Below the pieces are notes generated by a model. The model did no database searches, had not been told where the DNA came from, and worked only from the letters and a program-made list of their open reading frames with translations. A DNA stretch of 48,644 bases from Desulfobacteraceae bacterium (GTDB lineage: Bacteria; Desulfobacterota; DSM-4660; Desulfatiglandales; Desulfatiglandaceae), in assembly GCA_003599015.1 (NCBI GenBank), contig QZIK01000127.1, forward strand, positions 1-48,644. The letters are read 5' to 3'. Below are positions 6,948 through 16,900 of the stretch, piece after piece (the first letter of the stretch is position 1; the number at the start of each line of letters is the position of its first letter). The position numbers and the translations under genes were made by a program.

Positions 6948-9900
6948 GTGTCGCCCACACTCAAGCCTCGAAGCAATTTTTATTGGAAGCCAATAAGCTA
7001 TATATATTTTTTGAGTCTTTTTGTTTTCCTGGCTTTCTTTAGCGCAGGTGAAGCAATAGCAGCCTGCTGGGAGTGCTGGGGACCCGATTTGCCAGACCCA
7101 TGTAGAAATACTCTTTACAGTGTGGCGGTGGTGCAGGGATCGAATGGAAATGATCTCTGGGCCGTTGGGGCAAAAGGCACAATCCTTCGATGGAACGGCA
7201 CTACCTGGAGCAAGGTCGCTAGCCCCACGACTGAAATACTTCGCTCTGTAGCAATGGCAAACAGCAACCTCGGGTTTGCGGTTGGACACGGCGGATGGGT
7301 GCTTAAGTGGGACGGTACTTCCTGGGCCAAGTCGGATGCAAAGACCACCAACTGGTTTCGCACCGTCGGATTCGTCCCAGGCAGCAACGGAAGTAAGGCC
7401 TGGGCCGCGTGCGACTATGCGGGGGTCGGTTACTACATGAACTGGAACGGTTCGCAATGGGACATCAAGTTCGGAGGAAAAAACCAGATTTTTGGGACCA
7501 CCCTTTGGGGTCTTTCCATGATAGACGCAAACAACGGATGGGCAGTGGGGGAGGCATTGCACCAAGTCTCCGAAACCCAATTGCAGATGAAAGGGCAGAT
7601 AACGCGATGGAACGGCGCCAGCTGGAGTGGTACGGACTATCCAGTTGAAAAGGAAGGAAAACTTTACGGCATAGAAATGCTCTCAAATAACGAAGGCTGG
7701 CTTGTGGGAGAAAAAGGCATTATCGCGCGCTGGAATGGAACAACATGGAGTCAGTTGGCCGGCAGCCCCACTGAAAAGGATCTCAGGGCCGTTGACCTTC
7801 GCACGGCCAGCGACGGATGGGCCGTCGGAGAGGAGGGGACAATCCTCCGTTGGAACGGAACGGCATGGGCCTCGGTTGCCTCTCCAGTCTCCTATGACCT
7901 TTACGGAGTTGTTGCTATGTCAGCTACCGACGCCTGGGCGGTGGGTGAATTTGGAACAATCATCCGATGGGACGGAACAAAGTGGAATAAGTTATTTGCG
8001 CCGACAATCGGAAAACTTGAAGATATTTCCGTTGTTCCGGGGACAGACGGATCAGACATCTGGGCCTTGGGCGGCAGTAAACTGGTGCGTTGGAACGGAA
8101 GCGAGTGGCAGGCCGTTCAGGGTCCTCCTTCATCATCCTACTATGCCGTTGGTATGGTATCCCAGAATGACGGCTGGGCGCCTGGCCCAGGAGGCAGATT
8201 TTACCGTTGGAACGGCTCCTCCTGGACCTTGGCTGGCACATGGCAATCTGCTTACGAGATACAGATGCTTTCAGCCAATAACGGTTGGGCTGTAGGATGG
8301 AGCGGCAAGATCCAGCGATGGAACGGCACCGATTGGTCCTTAGTGACATCGCCGACTACTACAATGCTTCAGGCTATCTCCGCTGTGGGAACAAATGACA
8401 TATGGGCCGCAGGGTACAGCGGAACCGTAGTGCGCTACAACGGTACAGCCTGGTCCATTGTCAACACGCCCGATGCAACGGGATTGAATGATGTGAGCAT
8501 GGTCTCCGCAAGCGACGGCTGGGCAGTCGGATTTGTTTACTACGCAAACAGTCAATGCCAGGGGCCTTTCCTGCGCTGGAACGGAACATCCTGGACAAGG
8601 CCTGTATACAGCCAGGCATCAAAGACACTTTATGGTGTTTCTCTGGTCCAAACTCCCTCCGGGGCTACAGGCTGGGCAGTGGGAGACGGTGGCGAGGTCT
8701 ATCAGCTCAAAAACGGTGCCTGGACCGCAGGGTGCACTTACACTGCCAACAGTCTTTACGGTGTAGCATTGGTGTCCCGCTATGAGGCCTGGGCAGTGGG
8801 GGATGGAGGAGTCATCCTCCACTGGGTGGATCCCAGCCGCCCTGCAACAGTCCCGACTGTAAGCACCAATGTTATTTCCTCCATAGGTGACAAAAGTGCC
8901 ACAGGCGGCGGAAATGTTTCCTCCACCGGCGGAACCTCCGTCACAGCCCGAGGGGTGTGCTGGAAGACCTCCCAGAACCCAACAAAGGCAGATACCTGCA
9001 CAAGCAACGGGTCGGGTACCGGTGGCTTTTCAAGCACCATAAGCGGACTTGCTCCCTCAACCACGTATTATGTAAGGGCTTACGCCACAAACAGCGTTGG
9101 AACTGCCTACGGATCAAACAGATCCTTCACGACGGGAGCCGCCAACAGGGTTTACGTTGACACTGACGGGATATGCGGAAACCGTGTGCCGTGCTTTGAA
9201 ACCGTTGGATCTGGATTCGGACAGGCGGGTGAAGGCGCAAGCATAATGGTAATGCTGGGCAATTATCCTGAGTCCCTGGACATTGTGGTGGATAAGCAGG
9301 TGATCATCAATTTTGGATATGATTATGATTACGCTACGACTTCAGGCAGTTCTGTTCTGGGCAATATCATCCTGAAGGGAGGACCGGTTACCTTTTCCGG
9401 CCAATTGACCATCGGTGGTCCTGGAGTCGCAGCCTCACTGAATACAGAAACTTTTACCGCTGTGTCATCCCGGGAAACTTCAAAAATCCTTTGCTTATCC
9501 CCTGCTTCCAGTCCATCCGCCGCCTTCGGATTTAACACACCTGAGGGAGCCCTTTGGGAGCTTTTTGCCTTAAGAGGGCAGCTTCCGGCTGAGTCCACAA
9601 CAGTCAAAGATAATCCAGAACTCAAGTCCGCGCTTGAGGAGGTTGTCATTCACTTTTATCGCACCATTCTGGGTAGAGCCCCTGATAAGCAGACGCTGGA
9701 CCTCTGGGTAAACAGCTATCTTGGTTATTTTCTGGACCTGGATGTGGATATAAGCCTCGCTGCAGGACAGATGGGGCGCATGATGTTCAGGTCTCCCGAG
9801 TACGAAGGACGAAATCGAAGTGGTGCTGAGTTTATTACCGACTGCTATTCTGGATATCTTTTTCGTGAACCGAATCAGGAAGAGATTTCTGCTCATGCCA

Positions 9901-10355
9901 AGCTGGACATGGAGCATACTACGGCCCTGGTTTCAGGATCGGAGGAGTTTAAGGCTCTTCTGCATAACGGATTTCAAGGTTTTTGGGGAGATCCTCTGAA
10001 AAACCAAATCTCCCACATCTATCTGGGTCTCCTTGACCGTCTTGCCTGGGGAGACGAGCTTCACTACTGGACCGTGCGAATGGAAGACATCAAGGACAGG
10101 CGAGCAGGATCTCAAATGTTAGGGGAGGCGATTGTTGAGTCCGAGGAGTTTATATCACTTCACCCTCGCGCTTCAGAACAGGCCGAAAGTCTTTACCTTG
10201 CATACACGGGCAATTTTGTCTCGCGAGCTGAGGCAGGCTTTCTTGGCCTTGAAATCGAATCGGGACGTCTGACTATTGGAGAGTTGATTCGGTTTCTTTC
10301 AGGAACAGCTGAACTCAACGATCTGCGGTTCAATTATAAAAATCCTGTGCCTTGA
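6948..10355 (+). CDS. Secreted 14-blade beta-propeller / FN3-like / DUF4214-like protein
   Basis: A 1135-residue exported protein. The GTG start has AGAAAGGA 9 nt upstream. Residues 1-38 form a signal peptide ending about AIA-A. Residues about 45-630 hold 14 repeats of a WAVG-x-x-G-x-x-x-RWNG-x-x-W pattern, related to Ycf48/BNR-type propeller blades; 14 would fit two seven-bladed propellers. Residues about 632-735 resemble a fibronectin type III domain (LAPSTTYYVRAYATNSVG). About 735-885 is glycine and beta rich. The C-terminus (about 887-1130) has DUF4214-like helical repeats with the YRTILGRAPD motif seen in surface proteins. No sortase, PEP-CTERM or barrel anchor is visible. Likely role: cell-surface or extracellular binding or adhesion; ligand unknown. 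It stands alone, with its own promoter. Confidence 0.82.
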   Translation: MSPTLKPRSNFYWKPISYIYFLSLFVFLAFFSAGEAIAACWECWGPDLPDPCRNTLYSVAVVQGSNGNDLWAVGAKGTILRWNGTTWSKVASPTTEILRSVAMANSNLGFAVGHGGWVLKWDGTSWAKSDAKTTNWFRTVGFVPGSNGSKAWAACDYAGVGYYMNWNGSQWDIKFGGKNQIFGTTLWGLSMIDANNGWAVGEALHQVSETQLQMKGQITRWNGASWSGTDYPVEKEGKLYGIEMLSNNEGWLVGEKGIIARWNGTTWSQLAGSPTEKDLRAVDLRTASDGWAVGEEGTILRWNGTAWASVASPVSYDLYGVVAMSATDAWAVGEFGTIIRWDGTKWNKLFAPTIGKLEDISVVPGTDGSDIWALGGSKLVRWNGSEWQAVQGPPSSSYYAVGMVSQNDGWAPGPGGRFYRWNGSSWTLAGTWQSAYEIQMLSANNGWAVGWSGKIQRWNGTDWSLVTSPTTTMLQAISAVGTNDIWAAGYSGTVVRYNGTAWSIVNTPDATGLNDVSMVSASDGWAVGFVYYANSQCQGPFLRWNGTSWTRPVYSQASKTLYGVSLVQTPSGATGWAVGDGGEVYQLKNGAWTAGCTYTANSLYGVALVSRYEAWAVGDGGVILHWVDPSRPATVPTVSTNVISSIGDKSATGGGNVSSTGGTSVTARGVCWKTSQNPTKADTCTSNGSGTGGFSSTISGLAPSTTYYVRAYATNSVGTAYGSNRSFTTGAANRVYVDTDGICGNRVPCFETVGSGFGQAGEGASIMVMLGNYPESLDIVVDKQVIINFGYDYDYATTSGSSVLGNIILKGGPVTFSGQLTIGGPGVAASLNTETFTAVSSRETSKILCLSPASSPSAAFGFNTPEGALWELFALRGQLPAESTTVKDNPELKSALEEVVIHFYRTILGRAPDKQTLDLWVNSYLGYFLDLDVDISLAAGQMGRMMFRSPEYEGRNRSGAEFITDCYSGYLFREPNQEEISAHAKLDMEHTTALVSGSEEFKALLHNGFQGFWGDPLKNQISHIYLGLLDRLAWGDELHYWTVRMEDIKDRRAGSQMLGEAIVESEEFISLHPRASEQAESLYLAYTGNFVSRAEAGFLGLEIESGRLTIGELIRFLSGTAELNDLRFNYKNPVP

Positions 10356-10418
10356 CATGCCGCTCAAAAATGGGATTTTGATTTCACCTCGGCCTGTAAG
10401 GATATTTTCAGAAGCACA

Positions 10419-11294
10419 TTAAGCGCCTCCGCGCAACAGGGATTCTATAACGGAGCGCACTATGTTTTTCATGCTGACATTGCCGAAACAGAGCCACTTA
10501 ATCTTGAGGTCTTCCTTAAGATGCAGATCCTTCATTATCCCGGATTCATCCATTCCTCGTATTGCAAGGTCTGCAACCTTTCCATAAAGGTCCTCAAGGT
10601 ATTGCAGTTTTTGGGCAATAAACTTCTTCCCGTCTACCGGCCTCGGGTGATGGGAGCAGAAGAGTGCATCAAAATCCAGGGACATTACCTTTTTAAGCGA
10701 ATTAATCTGGTCCAGAATTTTTTCATCGGCCCTGAAGTATTTTATCTGGCTCGACAGATAAAGATCGCCGGAAAACAGCCATCCCTTTTCCTCAAACAGA
10801 TATGCCGTATGATCCTTTGAATGCCCGGGGGTGTAAACTGGAACAATACGCAGTCCATTTTCTTCAAATGCGCCTGGAGGCAGTGTCTTTATTTCCACAG
10901 GTGTCGCCGCACCCCACATGAGATGCTGGTATGGAAAGATCTTGTACGGACGGGAAAGTTTTTCCGCAGTGCGGCGTTCCCCGTAAATGGGGATCTTGAA
11001 TTTCGCTTTTATTTCCGCGGCGTTTCCACTGTGGTCCTCGTGGTAGTGCGTTAAAAGAACGGACTTTATATTCTCCCTCTCCACCATCTCGAGCACCTGG
11101 GGGCGCATGTGGGCCAAGGCCGTGTCTATCAAAACCGGCCCTATCCTGTAGCAGATGGCAGTCATCATGGGGCGGCCCACAGGCGACCACCCGAATTCCC
11201 ATCCAACCACCTCTCCAAAGTTGTGCCTCTTGATAATCTTCAAAAAGATTCCATTCCTTCCAAATACCCTTCTGTTGGCTCTGGACATTAACAT
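10419..11294 (-). CDS. Metallo-beta-lactamase-fold hydrolase
   Basis: A 291-residue protein with the di-metal motif THYHEDHSGN (H-x-H-x-D-H), a second His in VYTPGHSKDHTAY, the metal-bridging Asp in GWLFSGDLYLS, and a late His in FCSHHPRPV. These are the metal ligands of the MBL superfamily. The layout resembles glyoxalase II-like and general MBL-fold hydrolases; there is no evidence for antibiotic hydrolysis. No good ribosome site precedes the ATG at 11294; the ATG six bases in is equally possible. It converges on the propeller gene with a 63-bp gap that contains only a weak AT-rich inverted repeat. Substrate unknown. Confidence 0.83.
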   Translation of the reverse strand: MLMSRANRRVFGRNGIFLKIIKRHNFGEVVGWEFGWSPVGRPMMTAICYRIGPVLIDTALAHMRPQVLEMVERENIKSVLLTHYHEDHSGNAAEIKAKFKIPIYGERRTAEKLSRPYKIFPYQHLMWGAATPVEIKTLPPGAFEENGLRIVPVYTPGHSKDHTAYLFEEKGWLFSGDLYLSSQIKYFRADEKILDQINSLKKVMSLDFDALFCSHHPRPVDGKKFIAQKLQYLEDLYGKVADLAIRGMDESGIMKDLHLKEDLKIKWLCFGNVSMKNIVRSVIESLLRGGA

Positions 11295-11434
11295 AACTAA
11301 TGCTGGCGTTCTCTTAAAATGTCAAGATTGGGATTCCCCGGCAAGGATGCTTCAATTTTATAGCCGTTTGTAGATGTTCGTCGCAAAAAATTAACCTGAG
11401 ATTCAAAGCACATGAAGATGGAACTGCTAGATTC

Positions 11435-11463
11435 TTGACACATCTGGCTAAAGCTCGTATGGT
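11435..11463 (+). promoter_or_regulatory. Sigma70-type promoter for the FMN-dependent dehydrogenase
   Basis: TTGACA (11435-11440), a 17-bp spacer, then TATGGT (11458-11463), about 49 bp before the ATG at 11512. It lies in a 217-bp gap between divergent genes where nothing else stands out. Confidence 0.55.
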
Positions 11464-11511
11464 CAGAAACCTATCTTTTGACCCGGGCAGCAGCCCATAA
11501 ATGGAGCACAC

Positions 11512-12561
11512 ATGAAACTTAAAGATGTCAGACAGCAGGCAAGACAGCGATTCAATAATGTTTGCAGGGTATGCCGGGAATGTAACGGTGTTGCCTGCGC
11601 CGGTGAATTTCCCGGCATGGGAGGTATCGGCAGCGGCAGATCATTTATGAACAACTACAAGGCCCTTGCCAATCTGCGGTTGAAGATGAGGGTGATACAT
11701 GAAGTTCATGAACCGGACACTTCCTTGACCCTGTGGGGAAAAAAATTGACCATGCCCATCCTTGGCGCGGCGGTTGCAGGAGCCAGAACGAACTTTCAGG
11801 GGATTCTTACCGAGGAAGAGCTTACCTGCTCCTTCATAATGGGTGCAATCCAGGCCGGAACAGTTGCCATGACAGGCGACGGACCTGATTCCGTCCAATA
11901 TGCCGCAGGGTTGAAAGCTATCCGTGACGCCGGCGGCCAGGGCATACCCATAAGCAAACCCAGGGATCAGTCAAGTCTGATCCAGAATCTCAAAGAGGCT
12001 GAAAAAGCAGGATGTTTTGCAGCGGGGACAGATGTTGACGCAGCCGGTATTCTTCCCATGAGGGCCGCAGGGCACCCGGTTGGACCCAAAAGCGTCAATG
12101 AGTTGCGTGAACTGGTTAAGAGCGTTCACATGCCGCTGGTGCTCAAAGGAATCATGTGCGTAGAGGACGCATTAAGCGCCGCCGAAGCAGGAGCCGCAGG
12201 CATAGTTGTTTCAAACCACGGGGGTCGGGTGCTGGATGACGCTCCGGGAACAGCGGAGGTTCTTCCTGAAATCGCCCGGGCCGTGGGAAAGGACATCATA
12301 GTCCTCGCCGACGGAGGAGTTCGCAGGGGTGTGGACGTGCTCAAGATGCTGGCCCTGGGGGCCCACGCGGTTCTTATAGGCCGCCCCCTTGCCATAGGGG
12401 CAGTCGGCGCGGGCGCTGAAGGGGTAAGGCTGACCCTGGAGCATTTGCATAACGAACTTAAGGTCGCGATGATCTTTACGGGATGCGCCAATCTTATGGA
12501 AATAGGTCCCGGGGCATTATGGGGAAACGGAACAGGTACCCCAATGAATTCACACAGGTAA
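11512..12561 (+). CDS. FMN-dependent 2-hydroxy acid dehydrogenase/oxidase with N-terminal Cys cluster
   Basis: A 349-residue TIM-barrel flavoenzyme of the glycolate/lactate oxidase family. FMN-site and catalytic motifs: PLVLKGI (about 205), VVSNHGGRVLDD with the catalytic His, VLADGGVRRG and AVLIGRP. The enzymes oxidise L-2-hydroxy acids to 2-oxo acids; in anaerobes the acceptor is presumably not oxygen. The N-terminus carries Cys18, 21, 24 and 29 (C-X2-C-X2-C-X4-C), followed by the GEFPGMGG block that is usual in the anaerobe subgroup; a metal or Fe-S site is possible. The ribosome site GGAG is 6-7 nt from the ATG, and its own promoter lies at 11435-11463. Some relatives are annotated as isopentenyl-diphosphate isomerase type 2, but SNHGGR favours the hydroxy-acid group. 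Confidence 0.85.
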   Translation: MKLKDVRQQARQRFNNVCRVCRECNGVACAGEFPGMGGIGSGRSFMNNYKALANLRLKMRVIHEVHEPDTSLTLWGKKLTMPILGAAVAGARTNFQGILTEEELTCSFIMGAIQAGTVAMTGDGPDSVQYAAGLKAIRDAGGQGIPISKPRDQSSLIQNLKEAEKAGCFAAGTDVDAAGILPMRAAGHPVGPKSVNELRELVKSVHMPLVLKGIMCVEDALSAAEAGAAGIVVSNHGGRVLDDAPGTAEVLPEIARAVGKDIIVLADGGVRRGVDVLKMLALGAHAVLIGRPLAIGAVGAGAEGVRLTLEHLHNELKVAMIFTGCANLMEIGPGALWGNGTGTPMNSHR

Positions 12562-12608
12562 ATATATGCCGGCGAAGCCTGATCTCATCCAGAAATTCGC
12601 TTTAATAT

Positions 12609-13556
12609 CTACTTTGGCCATAAGTAATATAGATAGGCAAAATAAAAAAGTATTAAAACAATACCCTCTATTCTTCTGAGGGTTAATCCGGTCCACATTA
12701 GCGGCAGCAACAGTATTGAGAAACCTACCATCACAGCCAAGTCAAAATAGCTGATTCCCTTTGCACTGCTTGGTGATGCAAGAGAAGATATTCCAAGGAT
12801 ACCAAGCACGTTAAATATATTGGAACCCACTACGTTCCCTATGGCTATGTCCGGCTGCCGCTTTATGGCAGCTACGACCGAGGTTGCAAGCTCCGGCATG
12901 CTTGTGCCGGCTGCTACGATGGTTAGTCCTATAACTGCCTCGCTCACCCTGAAATGCCTTGCTATGAGGATGCAGTTATCCACAAGTATGCCGGAGCCGA
13001 CTACCAGCAGTGCAAGACCGCCAATAATCCATATAAGATCATAAATAAGCTTCCCTGACTTTAAAGGAACCCCTTCCGAAAACTCCTTGAACATTTCATG
13101 TTCAACATCACGGCGGGCAAGGAATATGTTCAACCAAGCGTAGCCTATTATTCCGGCGAAGAGAAAAAATCCTTCGATTCTCCCAATGACCCCATTAAAC
13201 ATTAAAAGAGGAATGATGGCCGAGGCTAATATCATGAGCGGTCCATCAATCTTGATGATTTGAAGTTTAACCGGAACAGGACAAATTATGGATGTTATTC
13301 CAAGAATAACCCCTATATTAAGAATATTGGATCCTATAACATTTCCAACTGCAATATCGCCTTGCCCAGACAAATTTGCCTTAAGGCTAACGACAAGTTC
13401 GGGGGAGCTTGTACCAAACGCCACCACCGTAAGGCCGATCATAAGCGGAGTAAGACCGATCCTTAACGCGATGGATGCACTTCCCCGCACCAGGCCTTCA
13501 GCTCCCAGTGCCAGCAGAAAAAGGGCTGCTATTATTAAAAATGATGGTATTACCAA
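12609..13556 (-). CDS. CaCA-family calcium/sodium antiporter (YrbG type)
   Basis: A 315-residue inner-membrane protein with two inverted repeats, each carrying the cation-binding alpha motif: AFGTSSPELVVS in the N half and AAGTSMPELATS in the C half, each followed by a GNVIGSNI or GNVVGSNI block. About ten transmembrane helices with an Ile/Leu-rich profile fit the family. It exchanges Ca2+ for Na+ or H+ across the membrane. The start is TTG at 13556, chosen because GGAAGG lies 6 nt upstream and the protein then begins directly at the first membrane helix, as in relatives. It converges with the FMN dehydrogenase gene (47-bp gap, no clear terminator). Confidence 0.9.
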   Translation of the reverse strand: MVIPSFLIIAALFLLALGAEGLVRGSASIALRIGLTPLMIGLTVVAFGTSSPELVVSLKANLSGQGDIAVGNVIGSNILNIGVILGITSIICPVPVKLQIIKIDGPLMILASAIIPLLMFNGVIGRIEGFFLFAGIIGYAWLNIFLARRDVEHEMFKEFSEGVPLKSGKLIYDLIWIIGGLALLVVGSGILVDNCILIARHFRVSEAVIGLTIVAAGTSMPELATSVVAAIKRQPDIAIGNVVGSNIFNVLGILGISSLASPSSAKGISYFDLAVMVGFSILLLPLMWTGLTLRRIEGIVLILFYFAYLYYLWPK

Positions 13557-13621
13557 ATCAAACCTTCCTTATCTTTCCTTGTTTGGCATCATTCCATGAA
13601 AAGCTCTTTACAGGGTGCCTT

Positions 13622-13753
13622 TCAATCTGTGAAAAATAAGTCTCCATCCAGGCATACACGGTGCTCGGGGACCTCTTCGGCAAAGTATCTCCTGTAATCC
13701 TCCTCACAAGCCTCCCTGATAAGATAGGTCTTCCCCTCTTTGGTCTGAACCAT
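13622..13753 (-). CDS. Possible 43-residue acidic small protein
   Basis: An ATG-to-TGA frame encoding 43 residues with a protein-like composition: KTYLIREACEEDYRRYF then AEEVPEHRVCLDGDLFFTD. I do not recognise the family. An in-frame TGA lies 9 bases upstream of the ATG, so it is not the tail of a longer open frame. No clear ribosome site is present. It lies 65 bp before the antiporter start on the same strand. It could be a real small gene, a decayed fragment, or chance. An overlapping 73-residue frame on the same strand (13558-13779) is Arg/Ser rich and looks like its shadow. Confidence 0.3.
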   Translation of the reverse strand: MVQTKEGKTYLIREACEEDYRRYFAEEVPEHRVCLDGDLFFTD

Positions 13754-13952
13754 CTGGAATCATCCGCCCAGGAAACCATTATGGTAGTAATTGTCTCAAT
13801 GAAAAGGGCCGGATGTCAGAGAGTGCCCGAATGCTTCGTGAAGCAGCTTTTTGTTTTAATAACAGAAGGAAACATTATGGTCAATGGGACGGGAACATGC
13901 TTTTCCCGAAAGCGGAAGCGTGTTAATCTTTATTTATTGGAGATAGTCACAG
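13754..13952 (+). promoter_or_regulatory. uvrA upstream region with two stem-loops
   Basis: Together with the small frame before it, this makes about 396 bp without a firm gene. On the plus strand TGCTT/AAGCA (13832-13845) forms a short hairpin followed by a T-rich run (13848-13857), like an intrinsic terminator or attenuator. CGGGAA/TTCCCG (13890-13908) forms a second hairpin 45 bp before the uvrA ATG. I found no convincing SOS box or -35/-10 pair. Confidence 0.35.
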
Positions 13953-16900
13953 ATGAAAACAAAGGACAAAAATAGGGCCATCGTAATAAAAGGAGCAAGG
14001 GAACACAATCTCAAGGGCCTTGACCTGGATATACCTCTTAACAGGATCACAGTGATCACCGGCGTAAGCGGCTCGGGAAAATCCTCCCTTGCCTTTGACA
14101 CACTTTACGCAGAAGGGCAGCGCCGTTATGTGGAAACATTTTCCCCTTACGCCAGGCAGTTCCTGGAGCGCATGGACCGCCCAAAGGCCGATCGCATTGA
14201 AGGCATCCCTCCCGGCATAGCCATAGACCGAAAAGACCCGGTTAGAACCTCACGTTCAACCGTGGGGACCATGACTGAGATAACCGATTATGTAAAACTT
14301 CTCTTTGCCACCGCTGGAAGGCTCCATTGCGGGAGATGCGGAAAAGAGGTAATGCCGGAAGGCCCTGATGACGTGTGGAGGGCGATTGCGGCCCACGAAG
14401 GCGATGGAGAGGAACTGTTAATAACCTTTCCCTTTACCCTTGAAGAAGGAAAAATTTCTCAAAGTCTCCTTAGCCTTGCGCAGCAGGGATTCACCCGTCA
14501 TCTCAAGGACTGGAGACTCGAGATGCTGGATGAAATTGAAGGCCGGAAGGAACGGGGCAAAACTATTAACGTTGTCATGGACAGGCTCCCCAAAGGAGAT
14601 CGGGATCGAAAGCGGATTATGGATTCCATAGAGCAGGCATTCCTCCATGGTAAAGGAAGAATGGATCTGTGGATGAAACCGGATTATAAGCGCTCCTTCA
14701 GCAGCAGGATGGAATGCCCGAACTGCATGATAGCCTACTACCCGCCGTCACCCAACCTTTTCTCCTTCAACAGCCCCATTGGTGCATGCCCTTCGTGCCG
14801 CGGTTTTGGAAGGATAATTGACGTTGATCTTGATCTGGTAATTCCGAACAGATCCCTCTCCCTTGAACAGGGAGCCATAAAGCCTTGGGGCGGCAGGCAG
14901 GACAAAAGGATGGAATACGGGGATCTTTTGGAGTTCTGCAGGAAGGAGGGAATACCACTTTCCGTTCCATATGAAACCCTCACCGATAACCAGCGACGCC
15001 GCATCGAGGAAGGAACAAGCACCTATTACGGCATAAGGGGTTTTTTCCGCTGGCTTGAAACCAAAACCTACAAGATGCATGTGCGCGTCTATCTTTCAAG
15101 GTACAGAAGCTATGCTGAGTGCCCTGGGTGCGGGGGAACCCGCTTCAAGGATGAAGCCCTTCTATACCGTATAGGAGGGCTCACCATAGCACAGTTATAC
15201 GGGATGAACGTAAAGAAGGCCCGGGAATTCATAAACAGTTTGGATTTTAAAGAGACAAATGAGGCGTTGCGTCTGATTACTCTTGAGATAGAAAACCGGC
15301 TTCGCTTTCTGGATGATGTCGGACTTGGGTATCTTACCCTTGACCGTCAGTCCAGAACGCTTTCAGGCGGAGAGGTCGCAAGGGTCGCAATGGCGGCGGC
15401 CCTTGGATCATCCATGGTTGACAGCCTTTATGTGCTTGACGAGCCGAGCATCGGACTTCATCCAAGGGACACAGACCGACTGACAGGCATTCTGAGGGGC
15501 ATCAGGGACCTTCCCAATACGGTCGTGGCGGTGGAACATGATCCCTTCATAATCGCCGGAGCAGACCATGTCGTGGACCTCGGCCCGGGCGCTGGGACCG
15601 CAGGGGGTCAATTGATGTATCAGGGTCATCCCTCGCAGATGACTGATTCTTTGACCGGTGGGTATCTGAAGGGCCGCTTGAAGATCCCCGTCCCTGAAAA
15701 CAGAAAAAGCCCTCAGCCCGGCAGGTGGCTTATCGTAAAAGGCGCATCAGAAAACAACCTCAAGTCCGTGGAAATAAGAATACCAATAGGGCTTTTTGTG
15801 TGTATCACAGGTGTCTCGGGATCAGGAAAATCAACCCTCGCCGAGGAAATCCTTTACAAGGCCATAAAACGGGCAAAGGGAGATAACCAGGGAAAGCCCG
15901 GGGCATACGGTTCAATGGAGGGGCTTGAATTTCTGGAAGACGCCTGCATGGTGGACCAGCGCCCAATCGGAAGAACCCCAAGGGCCAATCTTCTAACATA
16001 CACCGGAGCCATGACCCATATACGGACAGTCCTGGCAGGAACGCCCGATGCCAGGGCTAACGGTATAAGTGTCTCGGATTTTTCCTTCAACAGCGGGACC
16101 GGAAGATGCCCGGTCTGCAAGGGAGAGGGATTTCAGACGCTTGAGATGCAGTTTTTATCGGATGTGAGCATTGCGTGTCCTGAGTGCAACGGCACTCGAT
16201 TCCAGAAACACATCCTGGAGGTTACCTTCCAAGGAAAAAACATTCAAGACATACTGTCCATGACCGTGGATGAGGCTGTGCAATTCTTTGCAGACAAACC
16301 CCCTGTCATTAAATGTCTTACAGGGGTACAGGCAGTGGGACTCGGTTATATTACACTGGGTCAGCCTCTGAGCACCCTTTCCAGCGGCGAGGCCCAGAGG
16401 CTCAAGCTGTCCAGACACCTGGTGGAAAAAAAAGGAGGTCGCAGGCTTTTCATCTTTGATGAACCGACGACCGGCCTGCATCTGGAAGACACCGCAAAAC
16501 TCCTCAGCGCCCTTTTTGCCCTTCGTGACAAAGGAAACACCGTTCTTGTAATAGAGCACAACATGGAGGTGGTCAAGACCTCGGACTGGGTCGTTGATCT
16601 TGGTCCGGAGGGAGGAGAGGCTGGAGGCGAGGTGGTTGCCTGGGGTCCGCCACAGGAGGCTGCGCTTTCCGATCGGTCTTTAACAGCGCCGTTTCTAAGA
16701 AACGCTTTGGAAGGAAAAGAATGGGTTATGCCCCATGGCTCTTTAAAACCCGCAAGGGTATGTGAGGATGCCGAAGGGGGCTGGAGCCGACCAGATGAGA
16801 TTGCAATAAACGGGGCCAGGGAGCACAATCTCAAGAATCTGACCCTTTCCATACCCAGAAAACAACTCGTTGTTATAACAGGAGTTTCCGGATCGGGAAA

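Noticed and set aside
6912-7580. 222-codon minus-strand frame across the propeller gene start
   Set aside because: It spans the 5' part of a clear secreted protein and owes its length to the repeated WAVG/RWNG codons; no ribosome site or family resemblance.
10356-10418. CAAAA/TTTTG inverted repeat between converging genes
   Set aside because: A 5-bp AT-rich stem without a T run is too weak to call a terminator.
13781-13975. 64-codon plus-strand frame running into uvrA
   Set aside because: It has a passable AGGAA ribosome site, but the product is a basic, unrecognisable peptide and it overlaps the uvrA start by 23 bp in another frame. Hairpins in the same stretch suggest leader RNA instead.
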